A DNA stretch of 64,000 nt from JAFMJV01 sp963814315 (GTDB lineage Bacteria; Chloroflexota; Limnocylindria; Limnocylindrales; CSP1-4): the NCBI GenBank assembly GCA_963814315.1, contig CAWFCG010000002.1:1-64000 (forward strand). The letters run 5' to 3'. The notes under the pieces are model-generated. The model searched no databases. It was not told where the DNA came from and was given only the letters and a program-made list of their open reading frames with translations. A program made the translations under genes and the position numbers. Below are positions 16,755-24,589 of the stretch, piece after piece (position 1 is the first letter of the stretch; each line of letters starts with the position of its first letter).

Positions 16755-17219
16755 CTACTCGGCGTCGTCCTCGGAAGGCGGGAAGCTCACCACGGTCAGG
16801 TCGTCACAGTCGCTGCAGATGTAGCCGCGGCCGATGAACAGGGGCACCTTGGCCGAGTGCATCGGCTCAGGCAGCAGGCGTGTCGGTGTCGCGCCGGCTC
16901 CGTGCTGGTGCCACACCTTGGTCGACGTGCCGTCAGGGCTCATGGAGATGAGCGTCCAGGTGGCGCCTTCCGGGCCGGCACCGCTCGGAAGCCGGCTGTG
17001 GTCGGCGATCCACCAGTAGGGCAGCGTCTTATCGGCATGTGGAGAGCCGGCCAGCACATAGACACCGCGGTCGTCGGGACCGGCGTGAAAGAAGTCGGGA
17101 GCATCGCCGCCGGGGAGCGCCGTCACACGTACCACAGCGCCGTCGTCAGGGCCGCCACGCAAGCGGGCTTGGTAGGCGGTGCGAGCTCGCTCGCCGGTCT
17201 GGATCACCATGGGTCCCAT
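16755..17219 (-). CDS. Hypothetical protein, 154 residues
   Basis: Not recognised. It reads QARLRGGPDDGAVVRVTALP, DDRGVYVLAGSPHADKTLPY, WWIADHS and ends YICSDCDDLTVVSFPPSEDDAE. There is one CxxC pair, no signal peptide and no membrane segment; composition is that of a small soluble protein. Upstream TTGACA and an AGGAC-TATC-GTCCT repeat (about 17228-17241) may belong to its promoter. The plus-strand frame across it has no coding signs. A second ATG lies at 17210. Confidence 0.55.
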   Translation of the reverse strand: MGPMVIQTGERARTAYQARLRGGPDDGAVVRVTALPGGDAPDFFHAGPDDRGVYVLAGSPHADKTLPYWWIADHSRLPSGAGPEGATWTLISMSPDGTSTKVWHQHGAGATPTRLLPEPMHSAKVPLFIGRGYICSDCDDLTVVSFPPSEDDAE

Positions 17220-17327
17220 CGTGCCGATAGGACGATAGTCCTGTCAACGAGAATCCCGCCGCCGCGGTGCCCGACGTCACCGACGATTGCCTGGCCTGCC
17301 CTTCGCCGATGTGTGTATAGTATGCGC

Positions 17328-17558
17328 ATGGCCCGAGTCAACGTCTATCTGTCCGATGATCTGGCCAAGGATGCTCGCGTGGCAGGGTTGAACGTCTCGG
17401 CGCTGGCGCAAGCCGCGGTGCGAGGGGCGCTCGACGCTCGTCGCACGGATGCATGGCTCGGCCACGTCCTGGAGATGAAGGGCCCTGAAGTAGACCTTGA
17501 GGCGGTGCTTGCCGCGGTTCGCGAAGCCGCCGATGAGTTCGGCCACGCGCCCGATTGA
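17328..17558 (+). CDS. Antitoxin of a VapBC-type module
   Basis: 76 residues: MARVNVYLSDDLAKDARVAG, LNVSALAQAAVRGALDARRT resembles CopG/CcdA-like ribbon-helix-helix antitoxins, with an acidic helical tail. TATAGT (17316-17321) is six bases before ATG 17328, so this is preferred to ATG 17322. The stop overlaps the toxin's TTG start (TTGA). Confidence 0.8.
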   Translation: MARVNVYLSDDLAKDARVAGLNVSALAQAAVRGALDARRTDAWLGHVLEMKGPEVDLEAVLAAVREAADEFGHAPD

Positions 17559-17947
17559 CGGAGAACCTGGTCCTCGACGCTTCCGCGATGGTCACGCTCC
17601 TGGTCGGCGGGCGCATGGCCAACATGGTGGCGGAGCGTATCGCCGGGACCTCCGTCCATGTCCCCGCACACTTCGATGCTGAAGTCCTCTCCGCGCTGGG
17701 TCGTCTCCACCGCGCGAGCGAGCTTGACGCTGACGAGGTGGCGCAGCGTCTCGATGCGCTTGCCGCAGCACCATTCGAGCGGCACGCCATCGGCCCCTTG
17801 CTGGCGTCGGCCTGGGGCTTACCTGACAACGTCAGGCTGGTGCACGCGCTCTACATCTCGCTCGCCATCGAGCTCGCCGCGCCGCTCGTCACGCTCGACC
17901 GCGGCCAGGCCACAGCCTCGCCCCAGGCCGAAATGCTCCGGACCTGA
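17555..17947 (+). CDS. PIN-domain toxin (VapC type), TTG start
   Basis: 130 residues: LVLDASAMVTLLVGGRMANM, HVPAHFDAEVLSALGRLHRA, VRLVHALYISLAIELAAPLV, TLDRG. The PIN acidic residues D, E and D are present. Translation begins at TTG 17555, overlapping the antitoxin stop. Confidence 0.85.
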   Translation: MTENLVLDASAMVTLLVGGRMANMVAERIAGTSVHVPAHFDAEVLSALGRLHRASELDADEVAQRLDALAAAPFERHAIGPLLASAWGLPDNVRLVHALYISLAIELAAPLVTLDRGQATASPQAEMLRT

Positions 17948-18003
17948 AGGATCTATGTGTCGATGAGGTAAGTGAGCAGGGCGGCCGGCACGTCACATCT
18001 CGC

Positions 18004-19719
18004 CTATGCCCCGCGCAGGCGTTTCGCCAACGCAGGGGGTGCGATAACGACGAGGTGGGTGGTCGCTCGGGTCAGGCCCACGTAGAGCAGCTCATCGAGT
18101 CTGCCGGCTTCTTCCGGCAGCTCGCACAGGATGATGACCTCGCGCTCAAGTCCCTTGAAGCGGCGGACCGTCTCGAAGAGCACCACATCAGCGGGCTCGT
18201 CGGGCACCTGCTCGGGCGGCAACCCTCTGGAGCGACCCGCGTCGTCGAGTGCCTCGTTCCAGAGCGTGACGTTGCCGTACCTCCGCTTGCGCCAGACGTC
18301 GCTCGCACTCGCCGATACCCCTGAGAGCACGGCGATGCGGAACTCCGGTACCTGCTCTTCGACGGTCAGCCGATGCAGCGTCTTGCGCAGCGCCTCCACG
18401 GTCGCGGCACCGGGCGCGGCCTCCATGACCTCAGCCGGCAGCCCCTCCTCGCGGTAGATCTCGATCTCGTCGGAACCGCTGCGGAAGCGCGAGGCCAGCC
18501 TCGCCACAGCCGGTGGGTTGCGGTGGTCCTCGAACAGCTCCAACCGCTCGAGTCCCAGCTGCGCCACGACATCTGGCCGGAACAACGCCTGCGCGGCATC
18601 GTGGAAGACCCAGAAGACGCCGTGATCGGTGTCGAAGAGGAGCAAGGCTAACGACTCCAACCAGCCGATGCTGAAGTCCTGGCCCTCGTCCACGATGACC
18701 GCGTGATAGCGAGCGTCAGGGTCGGCGTCGATGGCCCCATCGAGCGCATCGGGCAGGGTCTCATCCCACCACTCGCGCGGGATCGGCGAGGGCCGAGGGG
18801 GGAGGGTGCCGGCGCGTGTGCCCATGAGCTCACACAGTCGGTGGAAGGTCGTGACCGTGAGACCCCCGGGGGCCTTGGCATCGGCCAGATCGCGCTGCAT
18901 GGTAGTGGCCAGTCGTTGGTTGAAGCACACCAGCAGCGTGCGATAGCCCTCATCGGCGAGACGTCGTGCGCGCTCTGCCGCCAGCATCGACTTACCGCTG
19001 CCGGCCGGTCCCACCACCTCCACTCGGCGCAGCGAGCGCCACTGGTTGAGGATGCGCGATTGCGCCCGGCTGGCCGCCACCAATGCGCCCCGGTCGTCCT
19101 CGATGCGGCCACGGACCAGCCGATGCAGCGAGACGGTCGGCCGCAGCAGCTCATCGACCAGCGCGACGCCTTTCTCGCCCAACGGCCGCCGCGCACCAGC
19201 GCCATCGCCGGTCCAGTAGTCGAAGACGTGGTCGAGCCAACGCTGGATGCCATCGACGGTCTCGAGCGCGTGTGCGTCCAACACCAGGTCGGTGGGCGCG
19301 TCCAGGCCCAGCAGCGCGTGACCGCGGGGCAGGCTCTCAAGATCGACGTCGGGGAAGGCGACGGCGTGTCCGGCGAGTGGATCGAGGTCACGCGGCCAGT
19401 CGGGCAGATCGAGCAGCTTGGCGCGCAGGAAGTACTTGCTGTCCTCGGCCTGCTTGAAGGGCGACTCCTTCAGCACCACCGGGCCCAGGTGCCAGCGGCC
19501 GGCAGCATCGCGTGATGGCTCGCCCGACTTGACCTCCAACACCAGTAGACCGTGCTCTGGGTGCGTGATGACGGCATCGGCCTCGCCGTCGCGCGCGGGA
19601 CCATCATGTCGCACTGGGCCGGTCCAGTTGACGTTGACGTAGATGCGATAGTCGGGCTCGGGAAGGGCTGCCCGCAGACGCGCTTCGACGATCCGTTCAG
19701 CCTGTTCCCCATGCCTCAT
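18004..19719 (-). CDS. NERD-domain UvrD/Rep-like helicase
   Basis: 571 residues. The N-terminal NERD nuclease-like domain has GEADAVITHPEHGLLVLEVKSG (the D..ExK trace). A superfamily 1 ATPase follows: Walker A VVGPAGSGKSMLAAERA, Walker B AVIVDEGQDFSIGW, then FKGLEREVIILCELPEEAGR and LLYVGLTRATTHLVVIAPP. These proteins are linked to DNA repair or defence; the exact role is unknown. CAGACT six bases before ATG 19719 hints at a leaderless start. It sits between two VapBC modules. Confidence 0.85.
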   Translation of the reverse strand: MRHGEQAERIVEARLRAALPEPDYRIYVNVNWTGPVRHDGPARDGEADAVITHPEHGLLVLEVKSGEPSRDAAGRWHLGPVVLKESPFKQAEDSKYFLRAKLLDLPDWPRDLDPLAGHAVAFPDVDLESLPRGHALLGLDAPTDLVLDAHALETVDGIQRWLDHVFDYWTGDGAGARRPLGEKGVALVDELLRPTVSLHRLVRGRIEDDRGALVAASRAQSRILNQWRSLRRVEVVGPAGSGKSMLAAERARRLADEGYRTLLVCFNQRLATTMQRDLADAKAPGGLTVTTFHRLCELMGTRAGTLPPRPSPIPREWWDETLPDALDGAIDADPDARYHAVIVDEGQDFSIGWLESLALLLFDTDHGVFWVFHDAAQALFRPDVVAQLGLERLELFEDHRNPPAVARLASRFRSGSDEIEIYREEGLPAEVMEAAPGAATVEALRKTLHRLTVEEQVPEFRIAVLSGVSASASDVWRKRRYGNVTLWNEALDDAGRSRGLPPEQVPDEPADVVLFETVRRFKGLEREVIILCELPEEAGRLDELLYVGLTRATTHLVVIAPPALAKRLRGA

Positions 19720-19833
19720 GTGCCGAGTCTGTCCCGGCGCGAGCCTGCCCGCAACGGGCGTGAAGTCCGGGGTAACCGGCCGCCGTTACGGTGTCGGAGA
19801 TGTCATCACCCCGGGTTGCACACACGGCAGTCA

Positions 19834-19847
19834 TACATCATGATGTA
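19834..19847. promoter_or_regulatory. 14-bp palindrome upstream of an RHH antitoxin
   Basis: TACATCATGATGTA is a perfect palindrome ending seven bases before ATG 19854. Its place over the expected -10 region fits an autorepression site. Confidence 0.5.
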
Positions 19848-19853
19848 GGCCTC

Positions 19854-20111
19854 ATGATGCGACGCACGCAGATCATGCTTGCCCCGGAGGAACACCGGCG
19901 CGCAAGCGAGAAGGCGGCCGAGTCGGGTGTCTCCTTGGCTGAATATATCCGTCGCCTCGTACGCGCTGATACCGCGCCGTCGGCAGCCACCAACATCAGC
20001 GCCATCTTTGACCTCGGCGATTCCGGCGGCTCGGACATCGCGAAGCACAAGCGTGAATACATCGGGGACGCGGTCGAGGCTGAGTATCTGCGGGACAAAG
20101 GTGAGCGGTGA
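19854..20111 (+). CDS. Ribbon-helix-helix antitoxin (VapB type)
   Basis: 85 residues: MRRTQIMLAPEEHRRASEKA, ESGVSLAEYIRRLVRADTAP is a typical RHH fold, followed by FDLGDSGGSDIAKHKREYIG, a toxin-binding tail often seen in VapB. Start may be ATG 19854 or 19857. The stop overlaps the toxin GTG start (GTGA). Confidence 0.85.
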   Translation: MMRRTQIMLAPEEHRRASEKAAESGVSLAEYIRRLVRADTAPSAATNISAIFDLGDSGGSDIAKHKREYIGDAVEAEYLRDKGER

Positions 20112-20521
20112 CGGCCTTCGTCGACACGTCGGCCTTCTATGCGGCGGCCGACATTCGCGACTCGAACAACGCCAGCGCAAAGCGGCGGATCGTCGAGCAG
20201 GACCGGATCGTCACGAGTGACCACGTCCTCATCGAGACGTGGTCACTGATCCAGCGTCGGATGGGCTATGGAGCGGCAGAGCGCTTCTGGGACGGCCTAC
20301 GCTCAGGAGCGAGTGCGGTCGAGCACGTTGGGCCGGCTGATCTCGAGCATGCCTGGGCCACCGGCGAGATCTTCGCCGACCAGGAGTTCTCGCTGGTCGA
20401 TCGAACCAGCTTCGCGGTGATGCAGCGCCTGGGTGTTCACCGAGTCATCACCTTCGACGATGACTTCGCCATCTTCCGCTTCGGCCCCAAACGCGATCGG
20501 GCGTTCGAAGTGCTGCGTTAG
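20108..20521 (+). CDS. PIN-domain toxin (VapC type)
   Basis: 137 residues: MTAFVDTSAFYAAADIRDSN, VTSDHVLIETWSLIQRRMGY, EFSLVDRTSFAVMQRLGVHR, VITFDDDFAIFRFG. All four PIN acidic positions are present. GTG start coupled to the antitoxin. A strong hairpin terminator follows. Confidence 0.9.
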   Translation: MTAFVDTSAFYAAADIRDSNNASAKRRIVEQDRIVTSDHVLIETWSLIQRRMGYGAAERFWDGLRSGASAVEHVGPADLEHAWATGEIFADQEFSLVDRTSFAVMQRLGVHRVITFDDDFAIFRFGPKRDRAFEVLR

Positions 20522-20531
20522 ACGCAGAAAG

Positions 20532-20558
20532 AGGCCCGGGCGGTGCGAGCCCGGGCCT
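20532..20558. terminator. Hairpin between two convergent genes
   Basis: AGGCCCGGGC and GCCCGGGCCT form a perfect 10-bp stem with a 7-base loop. There is no clear T-run on either side, but its place 11 bases after the VapC stop and 24 bases from the stop of the opposing gene suits a two-way terminator. Confidence 0.65.
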
Positions 20559-20581
20559 AGAGCCTGTGAAGCGCGTGGGGG

Positions 20582-21364
20582 TCAGCTGCCGATCTTGGTC
20601 AGGAGGTGTCGCCCACTGGAATATGACGTCTCGGCCGGCTCGGGATCGTGGGACGGGAGGCCCCAGGGGTCGGACACGCCGGTGTCATCCTTGTTCTCCG
20701 GCACTTCGGCGGGCTCGTCGGATTCGTCGGCCGCGTCGTCTTCGGTCTCGGCCTCCAAGGAATCGACCTCCTCGAACGCTTCAGCCTGAACCTCGTCCGT
20801 GTCGTCCTCGGCCATCGCGCTCTCTGGCTCGTCATCATCGGCCAGGTCCTGGACCTCGTCCGCTTGCGTGACCATCGCCTCGGCAGCCTTGACGGCCGGC
20901 GTCGTGCTCAGGTCTACGTCCTCGCTGGCGAGTGACACATGCGGCACCACGATGGCCTCCGTGTCACCACGCCACACGGCCAACTCCACGACCACCAGCG
21001 GCAGATGCTGGGCCAACGTCTCTAGCGTGGTGCGATAGCGGTCGCCGGTCTTTTCGGTCACCAGGACCGCGACATGTGTCTTGTCTGGATAGAGGACGCG
21101 GTTGCGCGCCCAGTTGTCGAGCAGCTGGAAACCGTGCGATGCCTCCATCTCACCGAGTCGGACGTCCACGCTGAAGCAGCGCTCTTCATCGGTTGCCACG
21201 AAACAGCGAGCGTCAGTGTCGCCGGCACCATCGGTCACCTTGAGGTCGCCCAAGCCCATGCGTGTCGGCTGATCCTTCAGCCAACTTTGCAACCAGGCCT
21301 CGTCCTTGCCCAGCTCGCTCACGGTCGATACGGCACCGGAGACGATGGTCGGAGTCGTCATCAC
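20582..21364 (-). CDS. Hypothetical protein with very acidic tail
   Basis: 260 residues. The first ~150 (DEAWLQSWLKDQPTRMGLGD, SHGFQLLDNWARNRVLYPDK, THVAVLVTEKTGDRYRTTLE) have the outline of a NucS/DUF91-like PD-(D/E)xK fold, but the catalytic D-ExK pattern is not visible (ERCFSVDVRLGEMEASHG instead). The rest is Glu/Asp-rich and probably disordered. An AGGA ribosome site precedes the ATG. Function unknown; a catalytically dead nuclease fold is a guess. Confidence 0.6.
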   Translation of the reverse strand: MMTTPTIVSGAVSTVSELGKDEAWLQSWLKDQPTRMGLGDLKVTDGAGDTDARCFVATDEERCFSVDVRLGEMEASHGFQLLDNWARNRVLYPDKTHVAVLVTEKTGDRYRTTLETLAQHLPLVVVELAVWRGDTEAIVVPHVSLASEDVDLSTTPAVKAAEAMVTQADEVQDLADDDEPESAMAEDDTDEVQAEAFEEVDSLEAETEDDAADESDEPAEVPENKDDTGVSDPWGLPSHDPEPAETSYSSGRHLLTKIGS

Positions 21365-21586
21365 TTGTTCCTCGCACTACACAGGCTCGGCACCGGCGAG
21401 CGCGCCGGCACATGTGAGTGAGTACACCCCTCTGCAGCAGCCCACGCTATTGGCCCGATAGTCCGGTCTCCGATGCGTCGACCGGCGCCCGAACGCGATA
21501 TCACCGCTCAGCCGCTGTGTCAGGATGAGGGTTCCCAAGCACGCAGTCGCGCCCCGATGTGTCCGCGCTCCCGAAAGGAGCTCTCG

Positions 21587-22267
21587 ATGTCCGCCAAGTC
21601 CAGCCCCTCCCAGCCGAAGCCGCAGGCCGACTTCGCGCCTCAAGCCAAGCCCAAACCCAAGCCCCAGGCCATGCCCAAGCCTCAGGCCAAGTCGGCGTCC
21701 GTTGCCGAGGCATCTTCTCCGCTCGAAGTCGTCAAGCCGCTCGTCCGCGTGCGTCAGATGCGTGAGTTCACCGCCAAGCGCGTGACCAAGGCGGAGCTGG
21801 AGGCCATCACTGAGGTCGCCCGTTGGTCGGGCAGCAGTCGCAACGAGCAGTCCTGTCGCTTCATCACGCTGCGCGACAAGGACGTCATACAGAAGATCGC
21901 CGAGCTGGGGCTACCCCAGACTCGGGGTCTGCGGTCGGCCAGCGTCGCGGTCGCCATCGTCGAGCCGGACGAGCCCGAGCGCGGCCTCTCGCGAGCTTTC
22001 GACGACGGTCGTGCCGCGGAGCGCATGCTCATCGCTGCCTCCATGCTGGGCTTGGGTGGCGGCATCTCACGGGTTCGCGGGGATGTCCGCGAGGGGATCA
22101 ACGAGCTGCTGGGCCTTCCGGTCAATCGCTCGGTGCGCACGATCGTGGCCGTGGGTCATCCGACCGAAGACGCCTTGGCCCTCAAGTCACGGCCGGGTAC
22201 TGCGCGCTTGCCGCGCGAGCAGGTCATCTACGACGAGTGTTGGCCAGCCCCACCGCCCAAGGCTTGA
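21587..22267 (+). CDS. Nitroreductase-family protein with low-complexity N-terminus
   Basis: 226 residues from ATG 21587, behind AAAGGAG. Residues 1-40 are a Lys/Pro/Gln/Ala-rich run (KPQADFAPQAKPKPKPQAMP). The nitroreductase fold follows: VRQMREFTAKRVTKAELEAI, ARWSGSSRNEQSCRFITLRD, GRAAERMLIAASMLGLGGGI, LGLPVNRSVRTIVAVGHPTE. These FMN enzymes reduce nitro groups or quinones; substrate unknown. Its last 44 bases overlap the end of the opposing N-formylglutamate amidohydrolase gene. Confidence 0.85.
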   Translation: MSAKSSPSQPKPQADFAPQAKPKPKPQAMPKPQAKSASVAEASSPLEVVKPLVRVRQMREFTAKRVTKAELEAITEVARWSGSSRNEQSCRFITLRDKDVIQKIAELGLPQTRGLRSASVAVAIVEPDEPERGLSRAFDDGRAAERMLIAASMLGLGGGISRVRGDVREGINELLGLPVNRSVRTIVAVGHPTEDALALKSRPGTARLPREQVIYDECWPAPPPKA

Positions 22268-23054
22268 TGGTGGTAGACACGAGCGCGCGCTCGATGGCCG
22301 TGCCGATGTCGTCGAAATCGGGCCGACGCTCCGCAGTCGCTTCATCCATGTAGAGGCCGCGTCGCACCTCGATCATCACCGATCGCACACGCTGGTCGCG
22401 CCCATAGAAGCCGCTGGGCACGAAGGTGCCGGCGAAGGGTGAGTCGTGCTTGACGCGGAAGTCTTCCGCCTCGAATGCTGCCGCCATCGTGTTGGCCAGG
22501 TCGGGTGGCGTGTGCATGGGGTCCGTGCCGATGCAGATATCAGGCCGGTCGGGCGCCTGGTCGATCTCGCTCGGCAGCGGTACTGAGGGGAAGGAGTGGC
22601 AGTCGAGCACGGTGCACTCACCGAACTGGTCAAGCAGGTCGGCCACCACGGCGTCGAGTGCCGCGTGATACGGCCGATAGAGCTGCTCGATGCGCCGCGC
22701 ACGTAGATCCGCATCGGGCTCGCGCATCGGCTGACCGTTTGTGCCGCGCCAGTAGACGACACCCTGGCCATGTGCCGCCGCGGGTTCGGCCGCCTCGTCG
22801 AGGAAGCGCTCTGGGTCGAACACCAGGCGCGACAGCCGGTTGACGAAGCGCGTCACCCCATATGTGCCGAGCCAGGCGAACAACTCGTCGGTGTACCAGT
22901 CGGTCAGGCGTGCCAACTCGGTGGTCAGCTCATCTTCGGGGAGCAGGATCTCGGCGCGCACATCGGCCGGGATGACCGTGGATGAGTGCGGCACGTGCGC
23001 CACGATCGGCGCACGCTTCCCGATCGGTGCGATGACCTCGAACGGTAGCGTCAC
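22224..23054 (-). CDS. N-formylglutamate amidohydrolase family protein
   Basis: 276 residues with the family blocks APIVAHVPHSSTVIP, LTDWYTDELFAWLG, NRLSRLVFDPERFLDE, VLDCHSFPSVPLPSE and MIEVRRGLYMDEATAERRPD. The known enzyme hydrolyses N-formylglutamate at the end of a histidine degradation route. No other hut genes are near, so the substrate here may differ. GTG start at 23054. Confidence 0.85.
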   Translation of the reverse strand: MTLPFEVIAPIGKRAPIVAHVPHSSTVIPADVRAEILLPEDELTTELARLTDWYTDELFAWLGTYGVTRFVNRLSRLVFDPERFLDEAAEPAAAHGQGVVYWRGTNGQPMREPDADLRARRIEQLYRPYHAALDAVVADLLDQFGECTVLDCHSFPSVPLPSEIDQAPDRPDICIGTDPMHTPPDLANTMAAAFEAEDFRVKHDSPFAGTFVPSGFYGRDQRVRSVMIEVRRGLYMDEATAERRPDFDDIGTAIERALVSTTIKPWAVGLANTRRR

Positions 23055-23192
23055 CAGCTATGGGTCCACGGCGCGTCTGGCATCACCATTCCTCCTCGGG
23101 GGTCCAATCGTGCCACGTGCGTGGACTGTGCAGGGCAGCAGTGAGTGATCATCGCCACACAGGTGGCACGGTCCGGCGCCATCCTTGGGTGC

Positions 23193-23831
23193 GTGACGAG
23201 CAAGTTAGGGTCGATGCGGCAACTGATCCGGGTCATCACTGCGCTGTTCCTGGTGCTGTCCATGTTGGCCCTGCCGACGATACTGGCCCTGCCGGTTGCG
23301 CCGACGGTCTGGGCGCAAGGCATCCCCGCGCCAATGCCGCCGGGCGATGGGCAGCTGGCGCGGGTGGTGGCCGTCACCGATGGCGACACCATCAAGGTCG
23401 ATCTCGGCGCTGGGGTGATCGAGCGCTTGCGATACATCGGCATCGACACGCCGGAGACCGTCCACCCGAGTGAGCCGGTCGAGCCATGGGGTCCGGAGGC
23501 ATCGGCCGCCAATGCAGCGCTGGTGGCCGGTCGCGAGGTGCTCCTTGAGCGCGATGTCAGCGAGCGCGACCGCTACGACCGGCTTCTGCGCTACGTCTGG
23601 GTGGAGCAGGCCGATGGTTGGCACATGGTCAACGCCGAGCTGGTGGCGCTGGGCCTGGCGGAGGTGCGAGCCTATGAGCCGGACACCAGGCATGATGCCT
23701 GGCTGCGCCAGGTAGAGGATGAGGCGAAAGCGGCTGGCTTGGGGATGCACGGCCGTGCGGACACGACGCCGGCACCCACCCAGGAGCCTGGTCTCATCGA
23801 GAGCATCTTCGACCTCCTCTTCGGTGGCTGA
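23193..23831 (+). CDS. Secreted thermonuclease (SNase-like)
   Basis: About 212 residues. A signal peptide (MRQLIRVITALFLVLSMLAL) is followed by the staphylococcal-nuclease fold: VVAVTDGDTIKVDLGAGVIE, RLRYIGIDTPETVHPSE, RDVSERDRYDRLLRYVWVEQ, MVNAELVALGLAEV. The catalytic Arg and Glu are in place. Start is GTG 23193 or ATG 23214; both leave the signal peptide intact. Predicted to cut nucleic acids outside the membrane. Confidence 0.85.
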   Translation: MTSKLGSMRQLIRVITALFLVLSMLALPTILALPVAPTVWAQGIPAPMPPGDGQLARVVAVTDGDTIKVDLGAGVIERLRYIGIDTPETVHPSEPVEPWGPEASAANAALVAGREVLLERDVSERDRYDRLLRYVWVEQADGWHMVNAELVALGLAEVRAYEPDTRHDAWLRQVEDEAKAAGLGMHGRADTTPAPTQEPGLIESIFDLLFGG

Positions 23832-23895
23832 CGATCGACGACTCGGTCGACCAGCGGCGCGACGCCTCAGCCGGCCGACTCGAGGACCCGGAAGC

Positions 23896-24258
23896 CGTCG
23901 CTCGGAACAGGTTCGAGTTGGCCAGATAGAAATGCGTCCCGCCCGCCGACGCTGACTCGCCCAAGAACAGCATCTTCACTCGTTGCGGCCTGAACTGCGC
24001 TCGCAGCGTCTCGATCCCACGCGGAGCATCGTCGATCTCATCCCCGATGGAGTCCCCGTACGGACTGGACGCCTCATGCACTGACCGACCACTGCCCGTC
24101 AACGTGCCGATGCGATCGAGGATGTCTGGGTCCAGCTCGTAGGGGATACCCGCTTCGTGGATCCGGTCCAGCATCTCGTACAAGGACACACCGGCGATCG
24201 ACGCCGCGCGCCATGCCGTGACGCTGCCGGCACGATATCCGTCAAGTGCGCTCCGCAA
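23896..24258 (-). pseudogene. Remnant: UPF0175-type antitoxin joined to a truncated second gene
   Basis: The first ~50 residues (SALDGYRAGSVTAWRAASIA, LYEMLDRIHEAGIPYELDPD) look like a UPF0175 antitoxin with its gRAAeLAG helix. About 30 residues later the frame reads LRAQFRPQRVKMLFLGESAS, AGGTHFYLANSNLFRAT, the N-terminus of an unrelated protein family with an LFxGES start. After that it turns to nonsense and runs into the thermonuclease 3' end. There is no good start codon and the second gene has lost most of its length. I read this as decayed toxin-antitoxin-like DNA. Confidence 0.5.
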
Positions 24259-24388
24259 ACTCCGGATCCCACGCTGCGCGTGCCACGCAAGCTGGCACGA
24301 TCGGCCGTCAGGATGGCAGCACGCGGCTCACTCCAAGAGTGTGGTCGGCCCGTTCATGGGACACAGGTCGTTCAGCCGGAGGTGCATC

Positions 24389-24583
24389 GTGTCGTTCGAG
24401 GAGGAATGGCTGGACTGCCATCGTTGCGGGACGCCGCTGCTTGGCGATCCGGATGATGAGGCCGACGGCGGTGTGGACGGACTGCCCATGTGTGGCGAAT
24501 GTGTTCGCAATCGGGATGAGGCAGCGGACTTCGAGATGATGGCCATGGAGGATGGCGAGCTGGACGGGATGATCGAGTTCTGA
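24389..24583 (+). CDS. Small zinc-ribbon protein
   Basis: 64 residues from GTG 24389, behind GGAGGTG. It reads EEEWLDCHRCGTPLLGDPDD and LPMCGECVRNRDEAADFEMM, giving two CxxC pairs typical of a zinc ribbon, and an acidic tail. It ends seven bases before the convergent helicase gene. No function known. Confidence 0.6.
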   Translation: MSFEEEWLDCHRCGTPLLGDPDDEADGGVDGLPMCGECVRNRDEAADFEMMAMEDGELDGMIEF

Positions 24584-24589
24584 GCCGAT

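Noticed and set aside
16623..17558. 311-codon frame ending in the antitoxin gene at 17328
   Set aside because: Its first part runs through the promoter palindrome and antisense to the 16755 gene; only the last 76 codons have a family match.
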